Source: Branchiostoma floridae (lineage: Eukaryota; Chordata; Leptocardii; Amphioxiformes; Branchiostomatidae). From it: a DNA stretch of 64,000 bases. Below, piece after piece: positions 26,548-41,500 of the stretch. The notes below the pieces were generated by a model. That model saw only the letters and a program-made list of their open reading frames with translations. It ran no database searches and was not told the DNA's origin. The stretch is from NCBI RefSeq assembly GCF_000003815.2, contig NC_049989.1:15754883-15818882 (forward strand). Direction: 5' to 3'. The translations under genes were made by a program, and so were the position numbers. The first letter of the stretch is position 1. Every line of letters starts with the position of its first letter.

Positions 26548-29500
26548 CTGTAACATACGGACCACGTTTTAGTTCATGCCTTTCCACCCTGTGAGGCACT
26601 GTTATAAGTCTTGGAACAGTTCCAATACATAATAATTTTACCAGTTCACATCCTGGAAAGTGCATCTCGATTGAGGCTGCACTCATCTTTTGGAAGGCAT
26701 GTAAAATGAAGGTCCCTTCAAGGAGGTGCCTCAAGCATGTTAAAGAGGAAGAGCAAGCAACTCCTCTCTGTAAGAATTCAATATACCCTGCCACAGAGAC
26801 AGTAAGGAAACCTGCTGACATATGTTCCAATAGGCACTACAAGAAGAACAAAACAACAACAATACAACTTTACACAACAGAGCTAAGTGGTAAACATTCA
26901 GGAACTTCCTCAACATTATGATGTCGGAAATGACCATTCTGATTTTCTGTTTTGATGGAACGACAAATCAGTTTTGATAAAAGTGTAACAAACACATAGT
27001 ACATGCATTTTACTTATCTCTCTCTCTTTGAAAGACCCACAGGATTTGTACTATCAAAGGAAATCTCCCTTTCCCAACCTTAGCCTGTTATAACCATTAC
27101 ACAGCAAAAATGACAAGTCTAACAGCTCTACAGGAAATTTTCGGCACTAATTTTCCCAGTTGTCACTTCATTGTTGCGTAAGTATTTAGGGATCAGCATT
27201 TGTTTTCAGGTTACCAATCGCACACCCATGTAGACTTTCAGGCAAAACGTATGTGCGACCTTCTGTCTATATTAAATCAGGCAACCTTCTGTCAATCGAG
27301 AAAGAAGGTCAAAGCCCATCAACTGTTTGAGAGTGCATTATTTTATAGATGAACAGTCACTCTAGGTGAACTCACCTCCTCATCCTTCTCCTGTATGATC
27401 CGGTCTGTCTCCTGCACATTGGCAAAGTCTGGGCTGGAGTCTCGCTTCAGTTTACTGTGAACAATGAATTAAGCATATCCGTGAATAGAGTCATCATGTA
27501 AGTCACTGGATAACAATATAATACACAGTTGTGAACAATATTGTTGTCTAATAGTATATCAGGTTCAGGCATATCAATTGCAGTCTAAGCCTGGAAGCAA
27601 TTTCAAAAATATCCTTTTTATGCAGGAGACAGTAAGGGAAATGAAAGATTCCTTGAGTCAAAACCACCATGGAAGTACAATACAAGAAATGTCACTATCC
27701 TTTTTTATGTAACGCTACAAAATGTAGTTATTCGTGGGGTAACCTATATCCATTGTTAAAAAACAAGGTAATTAGGGATACAGTATCAAGTCAACGGATG
27801 TTCAATATACGGTTTGAAACCACCGTCTGTCGTCTTGCTATCCCCAAATTCCTTGTTTTCCTATAAACAACGGATATAGGTTAACCCGTGGATAAAGGTG
27901 AACTAGCGTTACCCCTGACTATAATGCTTTATTTCAATACTGTAAATGCCTTTAAGTTTGCAGGGATTTAATTTCATTGTAGGGAAAAATGGAGCTGAGT
28001 TTTTAAGTCTGCTGTTAAAATATGGGGTAAGAAGACAGAACTAGCATTTTCACAGTTACTGTAGTTCTAGTTCACAGTGAAGATTCAGTACAAAAAAACA
28101 TGATCGAAAGACCACCACCAACATGTAAAGTATTGATACTACGGTCATAAGTTTTACTTACTTTCTCTGGAACACAGCCTTGTTCATTCTCTGCAGTGTC
28201 TGCGCTCTGTAGTTCTCATAGTGAACATCTCTGGTCACATCCTTCAGGTCCTGCATGTGGGTTCTGTAGAACAGATAGAGGGCACTTTTACCTAGATGTA
28301 CATCAAACTTACAAGAGAAAATGTCAAAGAAAAGAACTTCTAAGAGAGACACTCAATTAGGGTAGCAAGCAGATCTTATGGATATGGTTGGTATCTTAGA
28401 TTCTAAAGATGCTGGTACTAAATCCCTAGCAGACCCCAGTGTTTTTAAGGAAGGGCATTTTACACCTATTTCCTCACTCAACTCAGCTGTAAATGAATAA
28501 CTACACAATTATCATGTAGCTGCAGTTAGGGACATTATCTCAGATGGAACATAAAACTAGAGATCCCATGTTTGAGGGCCACACCTACAGCACATCAAAG
28601 TGCCCACTACACTTGATCAAAAGAGTAGGGGTCCATCCTGGTGTGAGTGGATCAAACCTTTTGGCCTGGTCTTACACATCTTGCACTTACTGCACATGTA
28701 CATGTATAAAATGGGTGTTATGCCTCAAGATGGTTTACCCATAATACACAGCAAACCAACAAACAGACTAAATATCAGCCTCCAAGAAAGTAAGCAACCA
28801 CCAGCACTTTGAAAGAAGATGACAACAACAGCCACAGCAGGATCAACTAGCCATTGGAATTTGCACAACAACCGATGACCAATCAGCACCAAGGACAGGC
28901 AGGCTCTAAATGTTTGCTTGGTCTTCATTCCCGCCGATCTCCAGAATCTTTGTTCACTTAATTACATAGAATCTAGAACCAAATATATTCAACAGTATGT
29001 AGTCCAGGGTTGTAGCCAGCACCCGTGCTTCCGTCCTTTGACGGAATTTTGCAGCTGGGGACAGAAAAAAATATTGCCCATTCCGTCCTCTGTGAGCAAA
29101 ATTTAACCTACAAAATGCAGGACATAGCATTTCAGAGGGTCTAGATTTAAAAATTTTCCTTGGGAGCATGGCCCCAGAGTCCCTAGGAACGCTGCGCCAA
29201 AGCCATTCAAAATCAAGGGGACGGAAAATGATTTCTGGCTGGCTACAACCCTGATGTAGTCACTGTTGTTATGTCAGCAACATAAAAGTACTCGTCTGAC
29301 TGGTCTCACCTTACAAGCATGTTTCTCAGCTTGACGAAGTCACAGTGATCCTGATTTTCAACTGCAGTAAGGAAGGATCAAAAAGACATGGTAAACCATT
29401 TGAAAGTCATGTATACAAAACAAAAGAAAACAGATGCTGTACAGTAATGTCTAGATAACATGTTTACGTTTCTTAGATGATTTTCAATTTTTAGAGAGGA

Positions 29501-32500
29501 CTGTGCTCTTGTTATACAATTGTTAACATATATTGTGACATATAAAAATACAATGTAATAGAAAAAACTGTAAATTTGTCTACACATGTTTTAAAGTGAG
29601 AGATTTAAATGTAGATGAATTCTAAACATTAACCTCTCTGCAACTCTCTTTCTGCAACTCTAGTTTTCTAATGTACATGTAGCGTTAGTTCACCTTTATC
29701 CGTTGGGTAACCTATTTCCGTTTTTTTTAATAAAAAAAGGGTATGTAAAGATGTACAGTCAACGGACCGAGGTAACTTCAAAATTGCAATATTTTCAGGA
29801 TATTGCAGCTTGTAACCACCACCCGTTGGCAAAATATCCCTACATACCCTGTTATCTAAAAACAAAGGATAAAGGTTACCCCACGGGTAAAGGTGAACTA
29901 GTGTTAGCTTCAAATTGGGCTTGGATATGCAATAAAAATAATTGTCATTGTCACTAAAACGTTATTATAGTTTTTCAGAAGAACACCTACCTTCCACCAC
30001 GCCCCAGGGGTACACCCGCCCCCTCACCCGTCTGCCCTTCACTTCGATCACTGTGTTACTGCCAATCACTGCAAATGGAATGCACGCCTGCAAGAGAGGA
30101 CAAGAATGAATATAACTCAACACTTGAATTTTGTAGTTTCTACAAAAAAGTGCTGAACAATTGCTAAAAGCATCTAAGGCCACAGCATGTAAACTTTATG
30201 GATAACATCCATTCATGTATTGATGTTTGCCTGGGTGTGACAATACCATGGAATTTCTTTCCCTCCAAAAATCCAAATTAAAAAAAAAGTACAATGGGAT
30301 GATAAGTCATGTCGTAGACTCGTAGCCATGAGTGTTAAGTTGTTGAAGTGAAACTAGTTCTGTGGCTGTAGAAATTACACCAGTGAGATGGCTTTGAGCA
30401 AAATTGTATTGATATGAGAGTACCACTGTGACACTGATTATTAGTAATGTTACTTTCTGCACCTCTTGAATACAGGAATAAATGACTGTGATGCTTTCTC
30501 ACTTCAATAAGTATTCTTGTTACAACAGTAATTTATTGTCTCTATTTTGGAAATTCATCCAGCTTTTCTGTTGGCCATCTACTATTGGCTATATTTTTTG
30601 CACTCTTGCATTAGTGGTGTAGTCTGCATTGGATGGCATTCATAAATCTGCTATAGTTGCTATAGCAACACAAAATGGATGACAGTACATGCATGTAGTG
30701 GGAGAAAGTACAAGGGCCACTTTGCAGGATGGCACGTTAAACCACAATAAAAGGCAACTGAAAGGTAAATGCAATGTTGAAGCATTTTTGTTGCCATTTC
30801 CAATTGCATCAACCATAGAATGCCAAGAGAATGAAGCCAAAAAAACAGCTCATCAAAACGTCCTGGTAGACAAAAATTTTACCTCATCCCTGAGCTCCCA
30901 CTGGTAAAAAACAGAAACAGATAGAAACACATAGAAACAGAAGAGACATGCGTCACTGATAAATCACTAAAATGAGACCAAGATATTTTGAAAAAGACAA
31001 ATTGACCAAAAAAAAAAAGGTATGACATGAAGATGTGCACAAAACTTTGACAAGAGAAAGAAAAAAAAAACAGTTGCATTTTTCACTTATTAAGTACTTC
31101 ACAGAAGCAAAGCAACCTTTCTTCTTCCACCTCTCAGGATGAAGTTCCACATTGAAAGTTTCTTTCCTAGGAACATATCTTTATGGAACAAGCTTCCTAT
31201 GATTGCTCCCATGTATATAACCTGAAACTTTTCAAGACAGTGATGAACATCTGTCAACACATGGCCAGTTAGCACAACCCAAAACATTGATCAGTTCAAT
31301 TCAGTTCATCCACATTGTGAGAGGTGGCACGAATGAAGTGACTCAAGTAACCACAAAACAAGGCTCTTTTAGACCCACTCAATGTTTTAACATCATTCAT
31401 GGCACCTCGCACAATGAGGAACCAAACTGAACTGAATTGAACAATGTTTTGGGTTGTGCTAATTGGCCATGAATTGACAGATGTTCATCAGTGATCATCA
31501 CTCAAAACAATGGTCCACTTTGCTACAAAAGATTCTGTTTTGTGGAAAATCCGACATCCATTGGTGTTTTAAAATTTCAAAAAATTTCATCATGTCCGAC
31601 CTTGAGAGCATTGTCCTGCTGTTTGAACTCCTCGTCCTCGTCTGAATCACAGTCTGGGAACTGGTAAATCTTTATCTCACACTTCTCAATCTCCTCGTTA
31701 ATCTGGAAATTAACAAAGGTGCAACCAATATAACATTGTACATGTACCAGTTTTTATACCACACACATGTATTTAACAAATACGTTACATATAAACAAGA
31801 CCATACGATGTCTAGGCAAAGATACAAGAAATGAAAGTCTTGCAGTAGTACCAAGGTCGGTCACCAGGAGGCCGAAAATCTACCATGACACCTACCCACG
31901 TACCAAATATCATCACAATTCATACAGAGGTTCTTAGTTGTGTAAGATATTGTGCCGGACATAGTGGCAAGAAAGGTAACAGCTATTGAGAATATATATA
32001 AGGATTTGGGTAGGTGGCAAAAAATTTGCTTTCCATCCATTTGCCCCTTTGGTTTATGTTCATTACTTGATATTCAGCTTCTTGCTGCTTTAGATACAAC
32101 CCCTTTCAATGAAAAGCCCGATGGAAATATACATGAACAATTTGGGATCACTATCGAATAACTCAGGCATCTAAACATGTAGCTGCAGTACTGCCACACA
32201 TATACAGGGGGCCTCATTGTCATGTGCAAATTCTCATAGACAGACTTAAGGGTTTGCAATCTGAAAAGAAAAATTAAATAGGAAGGAGGTAGACTTAACA
32301 AAAGAAAAATGATGGGACTAGGTGAGGTGAGGTGAGACTTAACAAAACAGGCACTCAAGAAAACAGGCGCTGAAATCTTTTCATTTACTGGTAGCCTTTT
32401 TGAGGCCTAAGGGCAGTGGGTTGTTATCCACTGTGTCTTGGCCATTGGAAGTCAGAGCCCATCTCTCTCCTTCCACTGCCTTTTACCTCTACACGGATGG

Positions 32501-35500
32501 GTGGAGTAAGGAAATCTGTGTGAAGTGCACAAGATTGGTGGCATGTTAGGGGACTCAAACCAAGGACAGCTAGGTTCTGGGCCAAACACTAACCCTTATG
32601 CCGACACTATATTACAATGCAATGCCAGCATGTTGTAAATAATCCAAAAGCCACTGCAGGTGCCATACCTTTGCCTTGAGCTTTTTAACCTCTGCTGGGG
32701 TGAGGGTGTCGGCCTTGGCAATGACAGGAACGATGTTGACCTTGTCCTGAAGCCGCTTCATGAACTCTCTATCTAATGGTCTCAACCTGGAGCAAAATAT
32801 TAAAACAGAACACAAATGAGGATACAGCACATTTAGTTTCAGAAGACAACAGTGTACCAGACCATTAAATCGCTTTTTTTCTCATTGGACCAGTTCAGAA
32901 AAAAAAACCTAAAAAAATCAGTAGACCAGATTTTGGACCGATTAGAAAATGAACAGGTTATACCGGCAGGTTTTCACGTGTTTTGGGGCTTATAGGTCCA
33001 GGAAAATAACAAGAGCAAAGTAGAGGAGAGATGGTAGTCATTTGTAGCAAGTTTCTACAGTCAAACTTAGTCAAAAACAGAGGCAGTTAGTGTTGTTTAC
33101 ATGCAGATAAGATTTCATAATACCAGTCAACATTAGATACTCCACCAAACAGAGTCCTTCATAGTGAAGTGGACCATTCTTTTGCGTATTGCCCATTCAC
33201 AAGTTTTCACAAACAATTGAACTGAATTAGGTCCAGGTTCAGGTCCAGACCTGGACCTGATCCTCTATCTGCACCTGGACTGTACCTGTAGATTAATTTC
33301 CTGTACCGGTACCCTCCCAACAGCACTTCATTCACATAATTCAAAACAATAGGAAAACAACAGGGATGTCAAGAATTTGTAAATGTTTCTACAGTTTCCA
33401 AGTGTTTGTTTGGAGTAGTTTGAGTTTGCTACCACCAGCTTGGCTAGGGTTTCGGAGAAACATTGCCTAGATTTGTTTCTGCTTACTTTTCGGACTAACA
33501 CAGGAGTAAAGTGAGCCTCTGACACAAATTCCATCATCCTGGCTTTCTTGTATTAGGTTAAAGCCACTGTTCCATGTTCTTTGGAAAACAGCCATAGACC
33601 AACTGGCTCCAAATAAATCAGCTCGAATGTCAGCTCACTTAGAAACCCCAACACATTGTGGCTTAGCTGAGAGACGTTTTGTCAGCCCTTGGTGTCAGTA
33701 ATCAACTATGTTTAAGTGAGGCTGTCAGTTGTTACTTTTACAAAGTTCGCTCATGTGGAACTGTATAACTTCTGTAAATATTTGTAACTTGAAAGGTCAC
33801 TGACATCCAGTGACCTGTGAGAAACACTACCTACCAGTAGGGGAACTTTTCTCAGATTCTTTACTGGAACAACCATAATTTCCCTTGCAGTTTATGCATC
33901 CTTGAATAACACTACAATACCAGTAAATGGTGCAAACATTGCACAATGTATATTCCATATATTGTACATTAGATTATCTGTATCATATAACGCTAGTTCA
34001 CCTTTATCCTCGGGTTAACCTATATCCGCTGTATATAGAAAAAACAGGGTATTTGGGGATAGCAAGTCGACAGACGGCGGTTTCAGACCGTATATTGAAT
34101 ATCTTGCAATTTCAAATGTCCGTTGACTAGATACTGTATCCCTAATTACCTTGTTTTTTAAACAACGGATATAGGTTACCCCACGAATAAATATGAACTA
34201 GCGTTAATGATCTGCTGCGACAGTTCAGATGTCATCCCCTTAAGTTCTCACAGTTCCAATGTTTTGGGTACTGTGTCTACAACTTAAAATTTGTTCCGTC
34301 TCTTTGTTTGGGAACCCATGTTGTTAATTTTCATGTTAGATCTGCCATTTCAACCTTACAAGAATTTCTTTTCTTTAACTTATTACACGAAGTTCAGAAA
34401 TTTGGGCAGAAATTAATGTTTGAATTTGAGTTAGTTAAAAAAAGTTAAACCCTTCCCGCGCCTGATGGCGCATAGGGCGGCGCCCATCTCTGTTTCCCTA
34501 GCCCTGGGCCACACAATGCAATCACTACAGCAGGGGGCTGGTCCACTGGTAGTGGTGTGTGTTCAACTTCCATACTCTTTCCTGAAATGCTGAGTGCTAA
34601 GCAGAGAAAGCAGCATGTACCATTTTTAAAGTCTTTGGTATGACTCGGCCCGGGATCGAACTCATGACCTACATTTTGTACCAAATGCAAGGCGAACACT
34701 CTACCCACTCGGCCATTGCACCGGTCAAATTCCTTCATAAAAGACATCCATACTGACCCGTGGCCATATGGAGGTATGAAGTACAAGCAGCAGTGGACCC
34801 TGTTGTCTGTGATGTTCTTACGGTTCAGGCCACTCTCGTCACGGAAGTACTGCTCAAACTGGGCCTCGATGAAGTCTGCCACCTGCTTCCAGCTGCCAGC
34901 AAAAGTAGAGAATCAGTATGTAGAAATGAAATCATGAATATGATTGTCTGGATATCCCCTTCGAATACCTGAAGCAACACAAATGGCTTTGCAAAGAGTA
35001 ACAACATTTTGCGAAATTGAAGTTTCGCCTTAGCATTGAAACTTATGCCTCTAATGTAATCATATAAATTTTGTTGAGTGAATTTCAAAGCAATGGCTGA
35101 TAAACAGGTGGGTACTTAGCAACTATACAACTGGTAGCAGACTCAAAGTTAAACACTTGGTTCCAATAAGTTAGAAACTGGGACACCAAAGTTCTAATCC
35201 AGAGTATCTCAGTTGGGGCTACACCCGTCTTTCAGAAGGGACGCAAAATGTGGATCCCATGTTCAAGGAGGTGCCTCAAGCACATTTAAGGGGAAGGGCT
35301 ATTATAATAGTAACTCCTCCCTGTAAAACTATGCCATGGAAACAGCGAGGAAACTTGCTGACCTATGTGCCTCTAGACACTACAAGGGTCTGAACGAACA
35401 AACAAACAAATACAGAAGAGTAAGTTGGAGACAAAACTCACAAGGCAACTATACAACACAACATACAAGGTTGAAGACTTGATAATCAAGGTAAGTCACA

Positions 35501-38500
35501 GACAAGCAAGAGTACATTACACACTGTTAGACAACTTACCAGTCAGAACAGTCTAGAGAGTCCCCAAACCCAGGCGTGTCGATGACGTTCAGTTTTAACT
35601 TCACTCCCTTCTCCTCTATCTCTACTGTCGACTTCTTTATCTCTACCGTCTTGCTTATTCTCTCTGAAATAAAGCAAACAAAAACTTCAAAAATGCTTCA
35701 CAATAGACATTTTAAAAGTAAATTGATTGCCATCAAATATCTCATATACAACATATGGCATATTCTAACATATTTTTCTAAAAGTACAAAACATGTAGAA
35801 TTGTTACACATTTTTGGTACGCAACTACGTGTTTTATTCAACCGATATTTCAGTGACCGTCTGTCACCTTCCTCAGGGCAATTCTGATTAGTTCAGTTAG
35901 ACCGCAAGTCTTTGTCAGTGAACTAACCAACATTGCGCATGGCAATATTACTCATGGTCAATTAATCAACATTTTCTCTATAGTGGCCACCTGTCCAAGT
36001 AACCACACTTGTCCAGTCCCTTGAGTGCCTGCTATAGACAGGTTTGACTGTATTAACAATTATACATTTGATACATATATAGCTAATGTCAGCCTGCATC
36101 ATTAAGCAGGGACACCTACATTTGTATGCTGCAGTGCAATGTTCTTGAGAATTGCCCAAAGGAAGGTCCGAGCTGACAGATGGTCACTGTCAGTTACGAT
36201 CTGCCATCCTCTACGTTAAGGGCAAAAGTGACCATTTTACTCTGCACTTCAGCTAGATGTCATTGCCAACAATGCAGTCCCAAACATAATGGAGCTTAAC
36301 TTGTGAGTGGGGGGCATCTCACCTTCAGCTGTAGGTACCACCTTATCCTTGTACAGGTCTGTCAGAAACAGGCTGTTGATCAAGGTGGACTTCCCCAAAC
36401 CTGTCTCACCTGTAAAGAACACAGGGAAAGGGTCTTTGAAAAAGAGCATTTATTTCTCTCTTTATCCCTTGCAATAGGCACATGACCAATAGAAGCGCAA
36501 CTATACAATATAAGCAAATACAAAAATAATATTCTAAACATATAAAAACCATATACATGTTTGAAAAGTTATTTCTTACGCAATGAGCTAAAACACATTT
36601 GATAATCCTGTTGCCGGTGCTGTACAATCTAATGTTAGTCTGTACTATACTGGTCAGATGGTATCAAAACATTGTACTATTCCTATAATCTGCGTAGATG
36701 TAAAATAATGTACCTGGTGCAAAGTCATTGCTACAGATTTTATATTGAGTTTTACCATGTTTCTTTCAAACTGTATCTGACAGGTAAATTCATGTACATG
36801 TAACGCTAGTTCACCTTTATCTGTAGGGTAACCTTTATCCGTTCTTTTAAAGAACAATGTATTTAGGGGTATCAAGTCAACAGATGGTGGTTTGAAACTG
36901 CAATATTTTGAAAATAGCACAATTTGAAACTACCGTCCATCGACTTCACATCCCTGGATACACTGTTTAGCAGCACAACGGATATAGGTTACCCCGCGGA
37001 TAAAGGTGAACGAACGTTATGAGTACTTGTGTTAGTGTTACATAATGTGTGGAGTCATGTTGGAACAATGGTTAGACTTAAGGTGTTAGGCCCAAAGGTC
37101 CTTCGAATTCTGACAAGCCACCAATTAAAAACAATGTTGTGCCCTTGGGAAGAGCAATTCACTTGACTTTCCTCACTCCACCCAGGTATAAATATAACTT
37201 GTTAAACTTTGGTTGGGGAGTTAAAAGGCGATGGATTGAGAGGGATGGGCTCTGACTTCCGATGCCATACTCTTGACACTGGATAACAATCCAATGCCCC
37301 TACAGCCTCAAAAGGCTATGGGACAACCTACATACCTTTTTTTACATAAATCAGAAAACACATTGTGTGTTTGTGTATCACACCTTTGTGCAGTAATGGC
37401 CTTCTGGAATGCCAGCCATTTAGAACAATGTTAGCATTTGGTGCATGTCCTGCATACCTCTTTTACTATTAGTCAAGTAGTTACAACTGCAGACTTTACT
37501 GTTACTTAGTTGCAGAGGCTATAAAGGTAAACAATAGGTACACAGTACACGGACACACTTGTACTTTGAAGTATGACAGACTAGCTCAGGAATCCGGTGC
37601 ATGTGTTCTGTTTGTCTTAAGGTAAATTCACGGTCACCTATGTATAATGCCAGGTGTGCCAGTGTGTAACTGTTATACACCAGAAATAAGCAATGCTTAA
37701 CAATAAAAGGTATGGATTGACTTTTCACTCGCACAATAAATGCTTAGTTTTTCCAAATTTAAAGGCTCCAGACTTTTAAAAAAATTGTTTTCTCCAAATT
37801 ATATGATTATAGAGTAATATTCAATACATCTATATGTGCTCATTTTTTCGATATACACACAGGTTTGTTTTTTCTTTCTTTCAAAATCTCTGTATTGACC
37901 ATCAGAATCAATTGGCAATGCAATCTTTACCAAACTGCTTTGATCCAAAAGTGAGAACCTTTCCATATGGCAGTATCATTGAACATTCACTTAGTAACCC
38001 GGAACATACCAGGTTAAAAACCCAAAGCCACTTCAGACAGACCATCACAGTAAGACACAGCTTGATGTAAACAAACCACAGAATTCCATGAATGACGAGT
38101 AGTAGATCTTTTTCACAGAAACAGACAGCGGTTGTACTGCCTGAAGCATTACTGGCACTTGGTAAACATACATGGAATTCACCAAATGTTCCGCAGCAAT
38201 AACTCTGACAGAAGAATTTCAGAATTTACAGTACTCAACTTTACCTAAGGCTAATACAGCGAAACAGTGCAAGTGGCCACCTCTTACATAATACACAAGA
38301 ACCACTTCAAGCTAAAGTGACTATTTTTTTCGTGGTACTTAAGGCCACACCAATTTAATTTCTTGGTTCACGTGATCCGTGAACCAAGAAATTAATATCA
38401 CGTGAACCAAGAAATTAAATTGGTGTGGCCTAAGAGAATTTTTTTCAATAACACATTGAGACCACCTGTCTGAATAGACCACATTTTCTCAGTCTCAAGA

Positions 38501-41500
38501 GTGGTCTTGTTGGGCAGGTTTGACACATATCTGAAAAGAGTTAGGGTCCATCCTAGTGTGCACTTATTGTACAATACTGTTGTGTTACACCTAAAGGCAG
38601 CTTACTGATAACGCAAAACAATTCTCATGACGCGCACCGCACAGCCTCATGATGTGCAGTAAAATTAAAATCTTTCCAAATGGATAGATATTGCTACCAC
38701 ATTTTACCAGGCAACTTATTACAGTATTACTAACCAATTATTGACAAAAAGGACCAATCAACAACAACATTTAAGTTTAGAAATATCAATTGTGCATCAA
38801 ACACCAGCTGCAGTGTAACAGGAGAGAAACCAGAATGTTTATAAGTCGTACCTACCTACAACAATAAGCGTGAATTCGAATCCTTTCTTGATGGACTTGC
38901 GGTGCACCTGGTCAGGCAGGGTAGCAAACCCTATCAGCTGTCCGGTCTGCTCATCCTGTAGTCACACAGACAATATACATCAATAATAATATACAGCAAA
39001 TCAGAAAAAACAAATGCTTTAACTATTGCACAGTCATCCATTTAACTGTTGTGACAAGTATCCCTTATGCTAAGAGCTCTAAAAAAGGTAAAACAGTTGT
39101 CCTCAATTGAGCATGTCAACATACATATCAACATTCCATACAACATACGCAAACTCAACCATAACTTTCCTCACAACCCCAGTTACAACAGTTCAAAACA
39201 TTACCACATCTAACGTTAGTTCACCTTTATCCATAAGGTAACCTATATCCATTGTATATAAAAATAGGGTATTTGGGGATCGTCACGTCGATGGAAGGTA
39301 CTTTCACATTGCAATATAATGAAAATGTTGACAATTGAAACTCACGTCGTTGACTTGAAATCTCTAAATACTCAGTTTATCAAAACAACGAATCTTAAGC
39401 GTTACATACCAGCATTTTGTGACTTGTCAATGAGTAATTTCCACAGTACATGTTGTAGGAAGGTCCCTTTTCTATATATAGTCCTGAAAGTGGTTGATAG
39501 TAGTGACAGCAATAGTAGTGCCCCAGCAAGTTATAGCACACTCTGCCCCAGTTTTTATCCCAAGGTTAGTGAGGTCATCTATTAAACTCACCAATCATTA
39601 TAACCCATTGGCCCAGCCAAGGCCTACACCTGGTTGCTAAGTTCCCTGTGTACAATAACTAATTATTAACCACCTACTAAAATAGCTGCCCTGACTAGCT
39701 AAAGCCCTAGGTAAAGCATAGGCTTCTGCGGGTGTGGATTTAAAACCTATCTTTTATACCAAGACAGCTCAATTTTATTGACAGAACAGGTAGGACAGGT
39801 CTGTGACATGTTTGAACAATTGTTGCAGTGTTTAAAGCTAAGTGGGGCATCAATCTTTTTCATTGAATATTATCATTGAAGCATCAACAAGCTAACCTAT
39901 GTATTTTAATGGCAACAAATGGTAAATGACTTTCAAAAGGGCTGAGGGATTTACGGTAATATCTGTAAAGAAAGCAAATCACTTTATATTCTATGCATAT
40001 CTTAAGTTACATATTTTTTATAGCTTCACAAATCTTGATTATAGTAAGTGTGAAATATTGAATAGGTCAAACCTTTTATCATGAATCTTGTAATTCTTTA
40101 ATTAAAAGATAAACATTAGCAGTTTAACCATATACACACATACATGTATACACAATTAGCTTATCTTTGTAGATAACAATTTGAGACTATTAAACCAGCT
40201 ATGAAGGGAAATATTATACACCAAGGAGTTTAACTTTACCACACTGAAGTCATTAAACAACAAAAAAAAACATGACATAACCTTTCTCTGGTAAAAGAAC
40301 ATGACTTAAAATATCTTATATCAATAATTAATAAATCTTCATAGAGCCAGTCATCTCCAAGCAGATCTTCCGATGGCATAAGATAATACTAAACTGGCCA
40401 AGGAGTGTAGTTAGCTAAGAGGTGTGCATTTGCCATGTAGCAAAATACACTCCTAAGCCGGCTTCACTCATCTACCAGCTTTTTATACTATCTTATGCTA
40501 CCGTAGGATCTGCTTGGAGCCAGGTGAATGTTTTAGGCCAACCACTTTCTCTTTTGTACCAGATTCTGTATTGTATAGTCAGGGAAATACTAACAGCCTT
40601 TTGCAGGCATGCTGATTGTGAAGCAGCTGGTTATACAAAATTTAACAACCTGTCACAACTAACCTCTGAATAGTAGCATGGTTTTAACTGATGTCACACA
40701 TTTGGCAAGCTTTGGCAGTATTTTCTGATCATCAGAATTTTGCTGCTGATGAATTAAAAAATCAACAGAGACATAGTAGAATTTTTTACCACATTACATT
40801 GAATTGGGACCTGTGAACATTCACTAAAAATCGCACAATGACTGATAGGATATATTATTATACTTGTCACCATTGTTATCTATACCAAAGTCTTTTATTG
40901 TTGTATGTTTGCCATTTATTCTGTATAATAAATGTTGCAATAAGAACTTGCAAATAAACTTTCAATTATTGCAGAAAAAACTCCCGTTTTCCTTCTGTGT
41001 AAAAGGGGCATGAAGTGTTGTTTCAATATGATGATGAATTTGTCTAAACTTGTTAGATAAGATATTATTCTTAGACTTGATAAAAGCAATATCCACTTTT
41101 CAATCATCAAGGCTTTTATTATGAAGGACTTTGAATAGGGATAATGACAGCTGTCACAGGTACACAACTCACTGTCATTCCGCCATCCTTCTTTCTAAGT
41201 CTACCCTGACCTTTTTATTGACTCTTCCCCATAGGGCCAGTTGTAGCTATCAAAACAAACATTAAGGCCAGGGGCCAACTACAGACATGACAGAGAGAAG
41301 ATGCACCTGTGAAGACACTTCTATGTCTCTTCACAATATGTCTTCTAGAAAATTTGACACAATCTTTTACACATTTCTTTCTGTTAGTCTCTTTTTCTGT
41401 GTCAGCTGGACTTGTCTTCAGTAGAATGACACAACAGGTCAACCGGAACTGTCAAAATGTTTTGGTTGGTCAACAAGGCATAGCAGAACATGGTTAGGTA

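Noticed and set aside
26414-26830. 138-codon minus-strand frame over the last septin exon
   Set aside because: It is the wrong frame of the septin exon; the true frame encodes the ELRRMQEML coiled coil and ends at 26446.
34650-34737. Possible functional tRNA gene on the minus strand
   Set aside because: A and B boxes are present, but the acceptor-stem pairing is not seen and the sequence continues into a SINE body.
34445-34882. 145-codon minus-strand frame starting [10 protein letters not shown]
   Set aside because: Its first third is the septin exon 34758-34892; the rest reads through the splice donor into a SINE.
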